The translations under genes and the position numbers were made by a program. Positions 49,717 to 58,718 of a DNA stretch of 64,000 nt are shown one piece after another. This DNA comes from Vreelandella sp042466685 (lineage in GTDB: Bacteria > Pseudomonadota > Gammaproteobacteria > Pseudomonadales > Halomonadaceae): assembly GCF_042466685.1 (NCBI RefSeq), contig NZ_CP170448.1:62001-126000 (forward strand), in the 5' to 3' direction. Under the pieces are notes generated by a model. That model had not been told where the DNA came from. It worked only from the letters and a program-made list of their open reading frames with translations, and searched no databases. Each line of letters begins with the position of its first letter. Within the stretch, counting starts at the first letter, position 1.

Positions 49717-50169
49717 CTAATGCGGAGTGTCGTTATGTTGACGAGCCGCACGGCTTGTCACCAGATCATCATTCGTTTTTTGTTCCTGACGCTCACTGCG
49801 GCGGTGCTCTTCTAATAGTCGACGCGACGCCAGTGTATCGTAGGAAGAGAGCTTTCGCTGCTCTTGTTGCCAGTTCTTTTTACTCTGCTCCACGCTTGCC
49901 TGTTGGGAAGCTAAAGCTTGTCGAGCGCGGCTTAGTGCCGCATCCAAAGAGGCAAGGAACTGTTGATAGTTGTACATGGTGGCAGGGTCAATGCCTTCAC
50001 GCATCGCTTTTTGCAAGCGCTCGGCGTACTCCGCCCGATAGCTCAGCAGCGACTGTAGCTGAGCGGTCGTTTGCTGTTCTGTTTGTCTCTCCTGAGCCAG
50101 TATCTTGCCCGCTTGATCGCGTGCGCCTCTGGCGAGGTCGGTCAACATTTCAAGTTGTGAAGTGCTCAT
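49717..50169 (-). CDS. fliJ: Flagellar export chaperone FliJ
   Basis: Coiled-coil protein of 150 residues that sits in the FliI ring and engages the export gate. The start at 50169 (MSTSQLEMLTDLARGARDQA) overlaps the fliI stop by ATGA; the frame extends 19 codons further inside fliI. It is almost entirely helical and rich in Gln, Arg and Glu. Confidence 0.9.
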   Translation of the reverse strand: MSTSQLEMLTDLARGARDQAGKILAQERQTEQQTTAQLQSLLSYRAEYAERLQKAMREGIDPATMYNYQQFLASLDAALSRARQALASQQASVEQSKKNWQQEQRKLSSYDTLASRRLLEEHRRSERQEQKTNDDLVTSRAARQHNDTPH

Positions 50170-51560
50170 GCGCGCCCTCCTACCAGTGCGTGCAGCGCTT
50201 GGCGAGCATCCGCAAGCGTTGCACACTCATCAATATTTTGTTGAAGGAAGTTTTCTAACGATGGAAAGCGTTTCACTGCCTCGTCGAGTTGGGGGTCATG
50301 ACCAGGGCTGTAGGCGCCCACGCTGATAAGATCCCGGTTACGCTGGTAGCGCGAGAAGAGTTGTTTGAACACTCGTGCTTCCTGAAGCTGCTCGGCTGAG
50401 GCAATAGCGGTCATGGCACGGCTAATCGAGGCTTCAATATCGATGGCCGGGTAGTGACCTGCTTCCGCTAATGTTCTCGACAGAACTATGTGCCCATCTA
50501 GAATGGCGCGAGCAGAATCAGCAATAGGATCCTGTTGGTCATCGCCCTCCGTTAGCACGGTATAAAACGCCGTAATGGAGCCACCACCCCGTTCAGCATT
50601 GCCTGCTCGCTCTACTAACCCCGGTAGCTTGGCAAAAACCGAGGGTGGATAACCTTTCGTAGCGGGTGGCTCACCAATTGCCAAAGCAATTTCCCGCTGG
50701 GCCATGGCATAGCGTGTTAGTGAGTCCATAATTAGCAGAACATCGCGGCCTTCGTCGCGGAACCCTTCTGCCAGGCGTGTTGCATAAGCGGCACCCTGCA
50801 AGCGCTGCAGTGGTGATGTGTCAGCGGGAGCGGCGACGACGACAGCACGTCGACGCCCCTCAGGGCCCAAAATATTATCGATGAAGTCTTGTACTTCACG
50901 GCCCCGTTCACCAATCAAGCCCACCACAATCACATCGGCCTTGGTGTAGCGGGCCATCATGCCTAGCAGTACTGACTTGCCCACACCGGAGCCTGCAAAT
51001 AGCCCCATACGCTGACCTCGGCCTACGCAGAGCAGTGCATTAATAGCGCGAATGCCGACGTCAATTTGTGCATCTATTGGCGCACGAGAGAGCGGGTTGA
51101 GCGGCGGAGAGCTGAGTGTTGCTCGGGGTGTCTCATCTATATTCTCCCGATCATCCAGCGGATTTCCGTTACCATCCAGTACTCGCCCAAGCAGGCTATC
51201 GCCCATCGGGAAGCGGCGGGCACTGTTGTTGCCGCTTTCATCAAGAGGTGCAACGCGAGCGCCGGGCATTAGACCAACGACCTCCTCCAGAGGCATCAGG
51301 AATAGCTTGTCACCAGAAAAACCGACGACCTCCGCTTCGGCATGCCTATCGCTGTCTGTCAGCCGACCATCGCTGCCTGGTAATTCAATCCGGCAGGCGC
51401 TGCCCACCGCTACACGCAGCCCTACCACCTCAATCACCATCCCCGTCGCGCGAACAACGCGGCCGCTATTGCGGTAGCGAGGCAGATGGCTGACACGCTG
51501 CTGCGTGCGTCGCAATGCCTTATTCCAGCGATGTTGATGGGGACAGGTGGTATCTGCCAT
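50166..51560 (-). CDS. fliI: Flagellar export ATPase FliI
   Basis: Type III export ATPase of 464 residues. The P-loop AGSGVGKS is at 189-196. The Walker B region is DVLLIMDSLTRYAMAQREIA, followed by GEPPATKGYPPSVFAKLPGL. It is homologous to the F1 beta subunit; it unfolds export substrates with FliH and FliJ. It lies 11 bases after fliH. Confidence 0.97.
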   Translation of the reverse strand: MADTTCPHQHRWNKALRRTQQRVSHLPRYRNSGRVVRATGMVIEVVGLRVAVGSACRIELPGSDGRLTDSDRHAEAEVVGFSGDKLFLMPLEEVVGLMPGARVAPLDESGNNSARRFPMGDSLLGRVLDGNGNPLDDRENIDETPRATLSSPPLNPLSRAPIDAQIDVGIRAINALLCVGRGQRMGLFAGSGVGKSVLLGMMARYTKADVIVVGLIGERGREVQDFIDNILGPEGRRRAVVVAAPADTSPLQRLQGAAYATRLAEGFRDEGRDVLLIMDSLTRYAMAQREIALAIGEPPATKGYPPSVFAKLPGLVERAGNAERGGGSITAFYTVLTEGDDQQDPIADSARAILDGHIVLSRTLAEAGHYPAIDIEASISRAMTAIASAEQLQEARVFKQLFSRYQRNRDLISVGAYSPGHDPQLDEAVKRFPSLENFLQQNIDECATLADARQALHALVGGRA

Positions 51561-51571
51561 AGCGTATCCGC

Positions 51572-52342
51572 CTACGATGAAGGAACGTTAGAAGAGGGAG
51601 GAGAATTGAGGCCGCGTTTGCGCGATTGGGCTTGGATAGCATGCCAACGGCTTTCGAAGGTCGCGTCAATTTCACCCTGGGCACTGGTGACCCGACAGCC
51701 GCCACGGGCCAGCTGGTCATCGGGCTGCAGTTTCCAATTGGCAGCCCTGAGCTCATTGCCTAGGTGCTCTTCTACTAGTGCGTGATCATCGGGGTTGAGC
51801 CAAAGCCGCTGCTGGCCTACAAGGGGTGGCTCGGTGTGTAGCAGTTCGCGGACAGTGGTCAAAATTTGCTCAGGTGTATCCCGTAAGGCATCGCTTGCAA
51901 GCTGTTTACCGGTGGCGAGTGCTAACTCGACCAGGTCGTAGGCGATCGTGTCATCAAGACGTTCAAGTGCGTCCGCAAACTGCTTGCCCAGCGTTTCCAG
52001 TGGTGCAACGGCTTTGTGAATCTGTGCTTCCAACTCCGTTTTTGCCTGTTCGGCAGCTTCCTCTAAACCCTTTTCAAGCCCCTCCTTGTGGCCTTGTTCA
52101 AAGCCAGCGTCATACCCCTCTTTTTCGGCTTGCTGGCGAATACGCTCGTGAAGCGCCTGGCGTTCACTCTCTTCGCGCTGGCGTGCCTGCTCGGCAGCTT
52201 TCTGTGCCGCCTGTACTTTACGCTGGTGAGCTGTTGGAACCTCGCCAGGGGCATGGCTACTCTTTGTGGTCGCCAGCTCATCCATTTGCCAGCGGCGCCA
52301 GTCCCCATGGCGATCAAATTTAGGCGAGTGAGTATTAGACAT
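51572..52342 (-). CDS. fliH: Flagellar export regulator FliH
   Basis: Stator-like protein of 256 residues that links FliI to the C ring through FliN. The N-terminus is polar, followed by a long Gln/Glu-rich helix with GxxxG-type spacing (GYDAGFEQGHKEGLEKGLEE near residue 95). The C-terminal domain binds FliI. Relevant here, the N-terminal part of FliH docks on FliN, whose partner motif is triplicated in this genome. It overlaps fliG by eight bases. Confidence 0.92.
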   Translation of the reverse strand: MSNTHSPKFDRHGDWRRWQMDELATTKSSHAPGEVPTAHQRKVQAAQKAAEQARQREESERQALHERIRQQAEKEGYDAGFEQGHKEGLEKGLEEAAEQAKTELEAQIHKAVAPLETLGKQFADALERLDDTIAYDLVELALATGKQLASDALRDTPEQILTTVRELLHTEPPLVGQQRLWLNPDDHALVEEHLGNELRAANWKLQPDDQLARGGCRVTSAQGEIDATFESRWHAIQAQSRKRGLNSPPSSNVPSS

Positions 52343-53342
52343 ACTCGTCGTCTCCGCCAGCCAGAACGATTTCCCCTGAATCGGCTAAACGCCGCACGAC
52401 CTGCAAGATCGTTTTCTGCTCTGTTTCAACTTGAGAGACGCGAATGGGGCCGCGGGCTTCCATATCTTCGCGAACTAAATCGGCGGCGCGCTGTGACATG
52501 TTGCGCAGGAATTTGTCGACCAAGGCGTCCTGAGCCCCTTTGAGTGCCACGACCAGCGAGTTGGTATCGACCTCCTGCAGCACCATTTGAATAGCACGGT
52601 TGTCGAGATCCAGCAGGTTCTCGAACAGGAACATTTCGTCGATAATCTTCTGGGCGAGATCTTCGCTGTGCGCACGCACGGTTTCGATAGCGGTCTCCTC
52701 CTGAGAGGAGTTCATCAAGTTGAGGATCTCTGCAGCCGTTCTTACGCCGCCCATTTTGCTGCGCTTGAGGTTCTGACCATCCAGCATGCTGGTGAGTACT
52801 TCGGTCAGTTCTTGTAACGCTGCGGGCTGAACGCCGCTAAAGGTGGCGATACGTAGTACCACGTCATTACGCAGTTTTTCTTCAAACAGCTCCAGAATAT
52901 CTGATGCTTGATGGCGATCCAGGTGAACCAGGATTGTCGCAATGATCTGCGGGTGCTCGTCGCGGATTAGCTCGGAGACCATGGACGCTTCCATGAGGTT
53001 GAGTGCGTCGATACCCGAGTTGCTGCCTGTGGTCTCCAGAATATCTTCAATTAAGCTGGTCGCGCGCTCGCTACCCAGTGCTTTGGTCAGCACCGAGCGG
53101 ATGTGATCGCTGGAGTTGAGGTTCAGCGCGACAAACTCTTCGGTCTCTTTATGGAAAGCTTCCAGCACCGCTTTCATTTCTTCGTGTGAGACCTGATTGA
53201 GCTTGGCCATCTCCAAGCTAATTTCTTGTACCTCAGCAGCGCCGAGATACTTAAACACCTCGGCGGCGCTGTCTTCATCGAGCGCAAGCAATAGCACAGC
53301 GCTCTTGCGTGCACCGCTCATTCCAGCAATTGAACTACTCAT
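52335..53342 (-). CDS. fliG: Flagellar motor switch protein FliG
   Basis: Rotor protein of 335 residues. It shows the N-terminal FliF-binding domain (GARKSAVLLLALDEDSAAEV), a middle domain with the EHPQIIA motif, and the C-terminal torque helix with LVDKFLRNMSQRAADLVRED. The charged residues that face MotA are retained. It overlaps fliF by eight bases. Confidence 0.97.
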   Translation of the reverse strand: MSSSIAGMSGARKSAVLLLALDEDSAAEVFKYLGAAEVQEISLEMAKLNQVSHEEMKAVLEAFHKETEEFVALNLNSSDHIRSVLTKALGSERATSLIEDILETTGSNSGIDALNLMEASMVSELIRDEHPQIIATILVHLDRHQASDILELFEEKLRNDVVLRIATFSGVQPAALQELTEVLTSMLDGQNLKRSKMGGVRTAAEILNLMNSSQEETAIETVRAHSEDLAQKIIDEMFLFENLLDLDNRAIQMVLQEVDTNSLVVALKGAQDALVDKFLRNMSQRAADLVREDMEARGPIRVSQVETEQKTILQVVRRLADSGEIVLAGGDDEYV

Positions 53343-55107
53343 TGGTATTCATCCAGCTACGAATGATCATCGCGACCATGCGGGGATCTTCCTGCGCCAT
53401 CTCACGCAGGTCGTTGAGGTTATGCTCGTAGAGTGAGGTTTTACGTCGACGCTTGGGCTTGGCGTAGGTCTCGTCAGTCTCGTCTGACGACTCTAAGCCT
53501 TCGTCGTCGTCTTCCTCGCCTACGCTAGCAGACAGTGTGCCGCCAGGCGTTGCGGTTGCCATTACCGGTGACTGGGTATAACGCTTGATTAAAGGGCGTA
53601 AAATCAGTAGGTAAAGCAATAAAATCGCTAGCGCAACCAGTAGGTAGCGACCCACCTTGCCAGCAAGAGAAAGCACGCTGGGATCTTTCCACCAATCGAC
53701 CTCTACGCTCTCGTCGACACTGCGCGCAAAGGGAGAGTTGACGACTTCAACTTCATCGCCGCGTACTGTCGAGAAGCCCATTGCTTGACGAACCAGGCGC
53801 TCAATTTGAGCCACTTCGTTCTCTGTTAGGGCAACTTGCATAGGTTCGCCCTCTTCGTTGATCTCTGTGCGATAGTTCACGACGACTGCCGCAGAGAGTC
53901 GCTCTATCTGGCCGAGACGGTGCTGGACATGTTCAATGCTGCGATCGACTTCGTAGTTGATAACATCGTCTTGGCGCAGATTGCGCAACGCTTCTGGGGG
54001 GGCATCCTCTTGTTGGTCGCCTTCTTCCTCCCCTTCCTGTTGGTTAATCGGGGAGGGCATGGCGCCCGGCGGTGTATTGCTAAGTGCGCCAGGGATGCCT
54101 GTAGCCAGAGGGTCTTCACCATCAAAAGCGAGACTTAGTTGACGACTGCGTACCGCTGCTTCATTGGGCGGTTGATTGGGGCCGTAACGCTCAGAGGTTT
54201 GCTCACGCCGCGAGAAATCGATTTGCGCTGCGACTTGGGCGCGCACGTTATCGCGACCCAGTATGGGCGTTAGAATGTGCTCAATGCGCTGCTGGTAAGA
54301 GCGCTCAACCTCGGCAATATACTCAAGCTGCGAGCCATCAAGATCGTTTCCATTACTTGTCTCGGCAGATAGCAGTCGGCCATCCTGATTCACCACGGTG
54401 ACATCTTCAGCGGCAAGCTCAGGCACGCTACCCGAGACCATATGGACGATTGCGCTGACCTGGCCTTCACCCAAAACGCGGCCAGGTAAAAGGGTCAGAA
54501 CAACGGAGGCTTTTGCTGGCTCACGATCACGAATAAACACCGATGGTTTGGCCATGGAGAGATGAACTCTCACGCGTTCTACCGGCCCTAGCGATTCAAT
54601 TGAACGCGCCAGCTCGCCTTCCAGGCCCCGCTGATAGTTAATCTGCTCAGCAAACTGACTAATCCCAAACGCCTGACTATCCATTAACTCCAGACCAAGA
54701 TTGCCGCCGCGCGGAAGGCCCTGCTCAGCAAGCTGTAGGCGTAGCGTATGGACTTGGTTGCTAGGCACCATTAACGCTTGGCCACCTTCACTGAACCGGT
54801 AAGGAATGCCACGGGTGTCGAGTTCATTGATGATGCTGCCACCATCAGCCTCGCTCAGGTTGCTGTAAAGCACCCGGTACTCAGGACTACTGGCCCACAT
54901 AAAGAGAGCCGCCACAATAGCAATTGAGGCGGCACCAGCAATAAGCAGTGCAACGAGTGGATTGCCACGCAACTGACTCAGCGTTCGCTCAAAAGCCGAG
55001 CCGCTGGCGGTATCGCGTTCGCTATTTCCACTACCTGTGCTTCCACTGCGGGGAGCGGCTTGATTCGTACTGTTTTGACGGCCTGCCGTTGCACCAGTTT
55101 CGCTCAT
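53335..55107 (-). CDS. fliF: Flagellar MS-ring protein FliF
   Basis: MS-ring subunit of 590 residues. I chose the ATG at 55107 (MSETGATAGRQNSTNQAAPR) because GGAGGGA lies upstream; the frame is open to 55185. TM1 is about 58-76 (VALLIAGAASIAIVAALFMW), then the ring-building domains (YRVLYSNLSEADGGSIINEL, VRVHLSMAKPSVFIRDREPA), and TM2 near 490-510. The C-terminal FliG-binding tail ends EDPRMVAMIIRSWMNTNE. It heads fliFGHIJK, divergent from fliE. Confidence 0.96.
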   Translation of the reverse strand: MSETGATAGRQNSTNQAAPRSGSTGSGNSERDTASGSAFERTLSQLRGNPLVALLIAGAASIAIVAALFMWASSPEYRVLYSNLSEADGGSIINELDTRGIPYRFSEGGQALMVPSNQVHTLRLQLAEQGLPRGGNLGLELMDSQAFGISQFAEQINYQRGLEGELARSIESLGPVERVRVHLSMAKPSVFIRDREPAKASVVLTLLPGRVLGEGQVSAIVHMVSGSVPELAAEDVTVVNQDGRLLSAETSNGNDLDGSQLEYIAEVERSYQQRIEHILTPILGRDNVRAQVAAQIDFSRREQTSERYGPNQPPNEAAVRSRQLSLAFDGEDPLATGIPGALSNTPPGAMPSPINQQEGEEEGDQQEDAPPEALRNLRQDDVINYEVDRSIEHVQHRLGQIERLSAAVVVNYRTEINEEGEPMQVALTENEVAQIERLVRQAMGFSTVRGDEVEVVNSPFARSVDESVEVDWWKDPSVLSLAGKVGRYLLVALAILLLYLLILRPLIKRYTQSPVMATATPGGTLSASVGEEDDDEGLESSDETDETYAKPKRRRKTSLYEHNLNDLREMAQEDPRMVAMIIRSWMNTNE

Positions 55108-55362
55108 GCGTCCCTCCAAAGGGGCAGGCAAAACTGGCGTCGGCCCAGGCGCATCACCAAAGAAGGCATAGGCTATATCCGTCAATCGCGGTTATCCGCC
55201 TAAAAGATGAGGCGGAATTGTGATGACGGCCATTATCCGGTGGCTAGTCGAGCCTAAAGGAAAGATAAGATCCGCTTTTTATGCGCATTTGTCCGTATGA
55301 GGTGGGTTGCTTTGGTGTTAGGCTTTTTGTATTAGATCTTTTTTGCGAATTGAGGTGAGCGT

Positions 55363-55695
55363 ATGAGTACTCCCGCAATACAGGCTGCGCTACAACAGAT
55401 GCAAGGTATGGCGACCCAGGCGGCATCCACGCAGCCTCTTAGTGGTGCTCAGGCGTCAGCCGCTGTTGGTCAAGGAGGGTTTGGCGGCGAGCTGCAGGCC
55501 TCGATCCAGCGTATTAACCGGCTTCAGCAAGCGGCTAATAGTCAGGCGATGGCCTTTCAGGCAGGTGATCCCAATTTGCAGCTCAATGACGTGATGGTCG
55601 ATATGCAGAAGGCTAGCGTTGCTTTTCAAATGGGACTTCAGGTTCGCAACCGCTTAGTTTCTGCATATCGTGATGTTATGAACATGCAGGTTTAG
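55363..55695 (+). CDS. fliE: Flagellar MS-ring-rod junction protein FliE
   Basis: Protein of 110 residues joining the MS ring to the rod. The C-terminal half (LNDVMVDMQKASVAFQMGLQ, VRNRLVSAYRDVMNMQV) is the conserved part. A GAGGTGAG ribosome site precedes the ATG. It is divergent from fliF, as in enterobacteria, and convergent with flaG 11 bases on. Confidence 0.95.
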   Translation: MSTPAIQAALQQMQGMATQAASTQPLSGAQASAAVGQGGFGGELQASIQRINRLQQAANSQAMAFQAGDPNLQLNDVMVDMQKASVAFQMGLQVRNRLVSAYRDVMNMQV

Positions 55696-55706
55696 GCTTT
55701 TCGGTC

Positions 55707-56072
55707 TCAAGCCTCAATGGAAATGATTCGCCCGTTCATCTCTTCTAATCGCTCGGCAATGTCGAGTACTTCTTCTGCTGGTATCTGGCGTATGACCTCT
55801 CCAGACTCTCTGTCTATAACCCGTGTAATCACGCGTGAGGTTTCTTCGCTTAATTCGAACTCTAAGCCATGTGGACGCATTATCTCGTTAATGCGTTGAA
55901 TGGGTTGAACGAGTTCGTCTGCAGAGGTTTCCCGCTCGGTGGTTTCTGTGTTTTTAAGCTGGGTGTTCGTTGGGGCTAGCTGAGCCAGTGTGTTTTCTAG
56001 CCGCTGGCGTGGGTTTAAATGGCTTAGGGTCGATGACAGCGCTGGTATTGCTTCGGTGGGTAGTGAGCTCAT
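55707..56072 (-). CDS. flaG: FlaG-family flagellar protein
   Basis: Protein of 121 residues. The C-terminal 60 residues fit the FlaG family: VQPIQRINEIMRPHGLEFEL, SRVITRVIDRESGEVIRQIP and a final PAEEVLDIAERLEEMNGRII. FlaG proteins affect filament length and usually sit beside flagellin and fliD; neither is in this window. It has its own sigma28 promoter, so it is expressed late with the filament genes. Confidence 0.88.
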   Translation of the reverse strand: MSSLPTEAIPALSSTLSHLNPRQRLENTLAQLAPTNTQLKNTETTERETSADELVQPIQRINEIMRPHGLEFELSEETSRVITRVIDRESGEVIRQIPAEEVLDIAERLEEMNGRIISIEA

Positions 56073-56403
56073 GGGGCACGTTCCTTTTTAAAGTCAGCTT
56101 TGGCAGCCAGTTAGTGGTGCAATAGCGTGAAACGGCAGCCATAGCCCGGTTTTTTTACTGATTAATAAGCGTTTCTATACTGGTATCGGCAGAGGGCAGA
56201 AAAACTTTACGCTTGCCAGAATGAAGTTGTGTTTGCTTGTTATTAATAGCAAGGACTATATAGCCTCCTGTGCCTGCTCGCTATAGCTTGCTTAATAAGT
56301 ATGGGAGTGGTGTATTTTTGTGCATACGCCGCGCTGTTGGCATCTGATATGCTTCTCCGCTTTGCGGTGAATTGACTAACGCATAAGAGTAAGTGAGGCG
56401 AGA
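56073..56403 (-). other. Intergenic region flaG / PilZ-HD-GYP gene
   Basis: 331 bases without a gene between two divergent genes. It contains the sigma28 promoter for flaG at 56183-56209. The flaG leader would be about 100 bases. I could not find a matching sigma28 box for the plus-strand gene. Confidence 0.6.
56183..56209 (-). promoter_or_regulatory. Sigma28 (FliA) promoter for flaG
   Basis: On the minus strand TAAAGTTT-N11-GCCGATAC: 15 of 16 positions of the consensus with exact spacing. Confidence 0.9.
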
Positions 56404-58092
56404 ATGGTGGCGCAGCAGGATGAGTTTGAAACAATAGCAAGCACAACAGTGATCGAGTCTCTGCTGAATGCCTTGATAGAGACGGGCGGTGTGTCGCTCT
56501 GCCTTGCCGCGACGGGTGCTCGCCCGGAGCCTATTGTGTTGATGGAGCAGCACCTGGGCCAAGCCCTGGTGATGGATCTCTCGTCGATTGATTATTTGCT
56601 TCACCACCTTCAGGGCGGTGCTGCTTTTTATTTGCGCGGGCAGGCGCAGGGTAAAGTGATCCAGACGCCGCTACTGCATCTGACGGAAACGCGACAGTCT
56701 GGAGGGCGCTTTTTATGTTGCAGTGATTACCCTTCAACGTTGGAGGTGTTGCAGCGTCGTGAGTCCTTTCGCGCTGAGTTGCGCATGGGGATGGTGGTGT
56801 CGACAGGTTTATATGGTGGTGATGCTGAGATAGAGGGTGAGCTGCGGGATTTGTCCCAAGATGGCTGCCAGCTTGAGTTGCCATTGGCGGCCAGCGGCCT
56901 GTTGGCCGAGGCCGCTAACCCCCTGAAGGTGGCGTTTACCTTCCCCGATGGGACTTATTTTGAAGTGCTTGGAGAAGCTCGCCACCAAAAGACGGATGCT
57001 GAGCGGCACTTGCTTCGTGTCGGCTTCAGCTTCGTTGAGTGTAGCGCGGAGCAAGAGCGGCAAATTTGGTATTTCGTATGTGAAATAGAGCGCGAGGCGG
57101 CCCGTTATAAAAAAGAGGAGCAGAGCGAGCGTCAGCCCTCTCCACTGTTCGCCCTGCCTAGCAAGCGATCGGGTGCTGGAGAGCTGCTTGGGCGCCGTGA
57201 CGTCAAGCGCTACGCTACCCCTATGGCGCGGCGGCTGGTAAAAGTCGCTGCCTACTTGGATGCGCAATTACTGGCATTGCAGCAAGGTAGTGATATTGAT
57301 GGGCGCCAACTCTCCCGCTATGCGGATCGCATACTGGATCTTCACGAAGAGGATCGCGAAGCGCTGCTATTCGCATCACGCTGTTTATCTCCAGAGCCTT
57401 TAATAGTGCGCCACGGTATTGCCGTGGCCATTCATTTGCTCGATTTTGTGGGTGCCAGCATGCCCCGCGAGCTGCGCAAGGCGATAGTGGCTAGCGGTCT
57501 TATACATGATCTTGGCAAAGCGCTGGTTCCCCAGGTTTTGTTTAAAGCGCCGCACTTTGAAGCGAGTCATCGAAAAGCAATCAGTGAGCATGTTCAATTG
57601 CTACTTGATCGTTTACAGGGCTGTCAGTGGCTGTCGGCAGGTGTGGCTCAGGCGGTGATTGGCGGGATTAATGAGCGTATGGATGGTAGCGGATATCCAG
57701 GTGGGTTGAGTGGGGCTGACCTCAGTGAATTGGCTAAAGCGAGTGCTGTTGTCGACGTCGTAGAGGCAATGCGTCGCGACCGTACAGATCGATCCGCTAA
57801 AACAGCGCAGCAAATTTATCGCCATTTATTGCAGCATCCAAATCACTTTGATATGCGCTGGATCAAGCGCTACATCGATCATTTTAAGGGGCTGCCAGTG
57901 GGCTCGCTGGCGCGCTTCTCCAGTCAGCAGCAGGGTTGGATATTACGCATTGATGCTAAGGGCAACCCTACAGAGGTATTGCTTGCGCCACAGGCTGAGC
58001 CGCCCATGCGTGACAATGTGGGGGCGGTTGTACGGGATAATATTGCTGAGCGACTGGGTCGAACGGTAGGTGAGGTCGCTGTGTCTACCTGA
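56404..58092 (+). CDS. YcgR/PilZ - degenerate HD-GYP fusion protein
   Basis: Cytoplasmic protein of 562 residues in three parts. Residues 1-110 resemble the YcgR N-terminal domain. Residues 115-230 form a PilZ domain with an intact c-di-GMP motif (R119xxxR123 and D149-L-S-Q-D-G154). Residues 330-480 form an HD-GYP-like domain: H368-D369 in GLIHDLGK, H396, then NERMDGSGYPGGL at 423-435 and D451. In active HD-GYP phosphodiesterases the segment before ER-DG-GYP is HHE; here it is I422-N423-E424, so metal ligands are missing and activity is doubtful. YcgR proteins slow the motor when c-di-GMP is high. The gene lies between flaG and fliS, where fliC/fliD often sit. I infer a c-di-GMP responsive motor brake or sensor. 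Confidence 0.8.
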   Translation: MVAQQDEFETIASTTVIESLLNALIETGGVSLCLAATGARPEPIVLMEQHLGQALVMDLSSIDYLLHHLQGGAAFYLRGQAQGKVIQTPLLHLTETRQSGGRFLCCSDYPSTLEVLQRRESFRAELRMGMVVSTGLYGGDAEIEGELRDLSQDGCQLELPLAASGLLAEAANPLKVAFTFPDGTYFEVLGEARHQKTDAERHLLRVGFSFVECSAEQERQIWYFVCEIEREAARYKKEEQSERQPSPLFALPSKRSGAGELLGRRDVKRYATPMARRLVKVAAYLDAQLLALQQGSDIDGRQLSRYADRILDLHEEDREALLFASRCLSPEPLIVRHGIAVAIHLLDFVGASMPRELRKAIVASGLIHDLGKALVPQVLFKAPHFEASHRKAISEHVQLLLDRLQGCQWLSAGVAQAVIGGINERMDGSGYPGGLSGADLSELAKASAVVDVVEAMRRDRTDRSAKTAQQIYRHLLQHPNHFDMRWIKRYIDHFKGLPVGSLARFSSQQQGWILRIDAKGNPTEVLLAPQAEPPMRDNVGAVVRDNIAERLGRTVGEVAVST

Positions 58093-58169
58093 GGGTGGCG
58101 GCGGGGCATTAGTGAGCGATAAGCGCTAGTTGTTGTCATAGTAATACTGAAAAAAGCGTTATGTGTCAT

Positions 58170-58196
58170 TAAAGTCACCTGGGTTCGCGCCGATAG
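58170..58196 (+). promoter_or_regulatory. Sigma28 (FliA) promoter for the fliS operon
   Basis: TAAAGTCA-N11-GCCGATAG, 13 of 16 to the consensus with exact spacing, about 98 bases upstream of fliS. It should drive fliS, fliT, the FliK-like and the FlhB-like genes. Confidence 0.87.
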
Positions 58197-58294
58197 TTAC
58201 CTATAGTGCAGTACGTAGTTTATTTTTGTCTTTTACTATCCGTGGTTTCTCACTATCTAAAGTGGGCATAAAACCACGCACAGGAGTTCCGCTT

Positions 58295-58711
58295 ATGACT
58301 TACTCTCGCGGTGGCGCCGCCTATGGGCGGGGAGCTAACGCTTATGCGCGTGTCGGCGTAGAAAGCGGAGTGATGTCGGCAGACCCACATCAGCTTATCG
58401 TCATGTTGTTTGATGGTGCCCAGGCTGCTATTCGTGCTGCGCGTATTCATATTCAGGCAGGCAATACAGCCGAGAAAGGGAAGTCGATCTCGAAAGCGCT
58501 TGATATTGTTAATAACGGCCTTGCCGCCGCTCTTGATCAAGAGAAAGGTGGCGAAATTGCTGAGCGCTTGGCATCCCTATATGACTATATTGCTCGCCTG
58601 CTGTTGGCGGCGAATCTGCGTAATGATGAAGAGAGCTTAAACCAGGCCGAGCGCCTTCTCGAAGATATCGCCTCAGCCTGGCGTGATATCGGACAACAGC
58701 AGAGCGCGTGA
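58295..58711 (+). CDS. fliS: Flagellin export chaperone FliS
   Basis: Chaperone of 138 residues that keeps flagellin unpolymerised before export. The start at 58295 (MTYSRGGAAYGRGANAYARV) has AGGAG upstream; the longer open frame begins inside the promoter. The family core is VMSADPHQLIVMLFDGAQAA followed by KGKSISKALDIVNNGLAAAL. Flagellin itself is not in the window. Confidence 0.95.
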   Translation: MTYSRGGAAYGRGANAYARVGVESGVMSADPHQLIVMLFDGAQAAIRAARIHIQAGNTAEKGKSISKALDIVNNGLAAALDQEKGGEIAERLASLYDYIARLLLAANLRNDEESLNQAERLLEDIASAWRDIGQQQSA

Positions 58712-58718
58712 GGCCATA

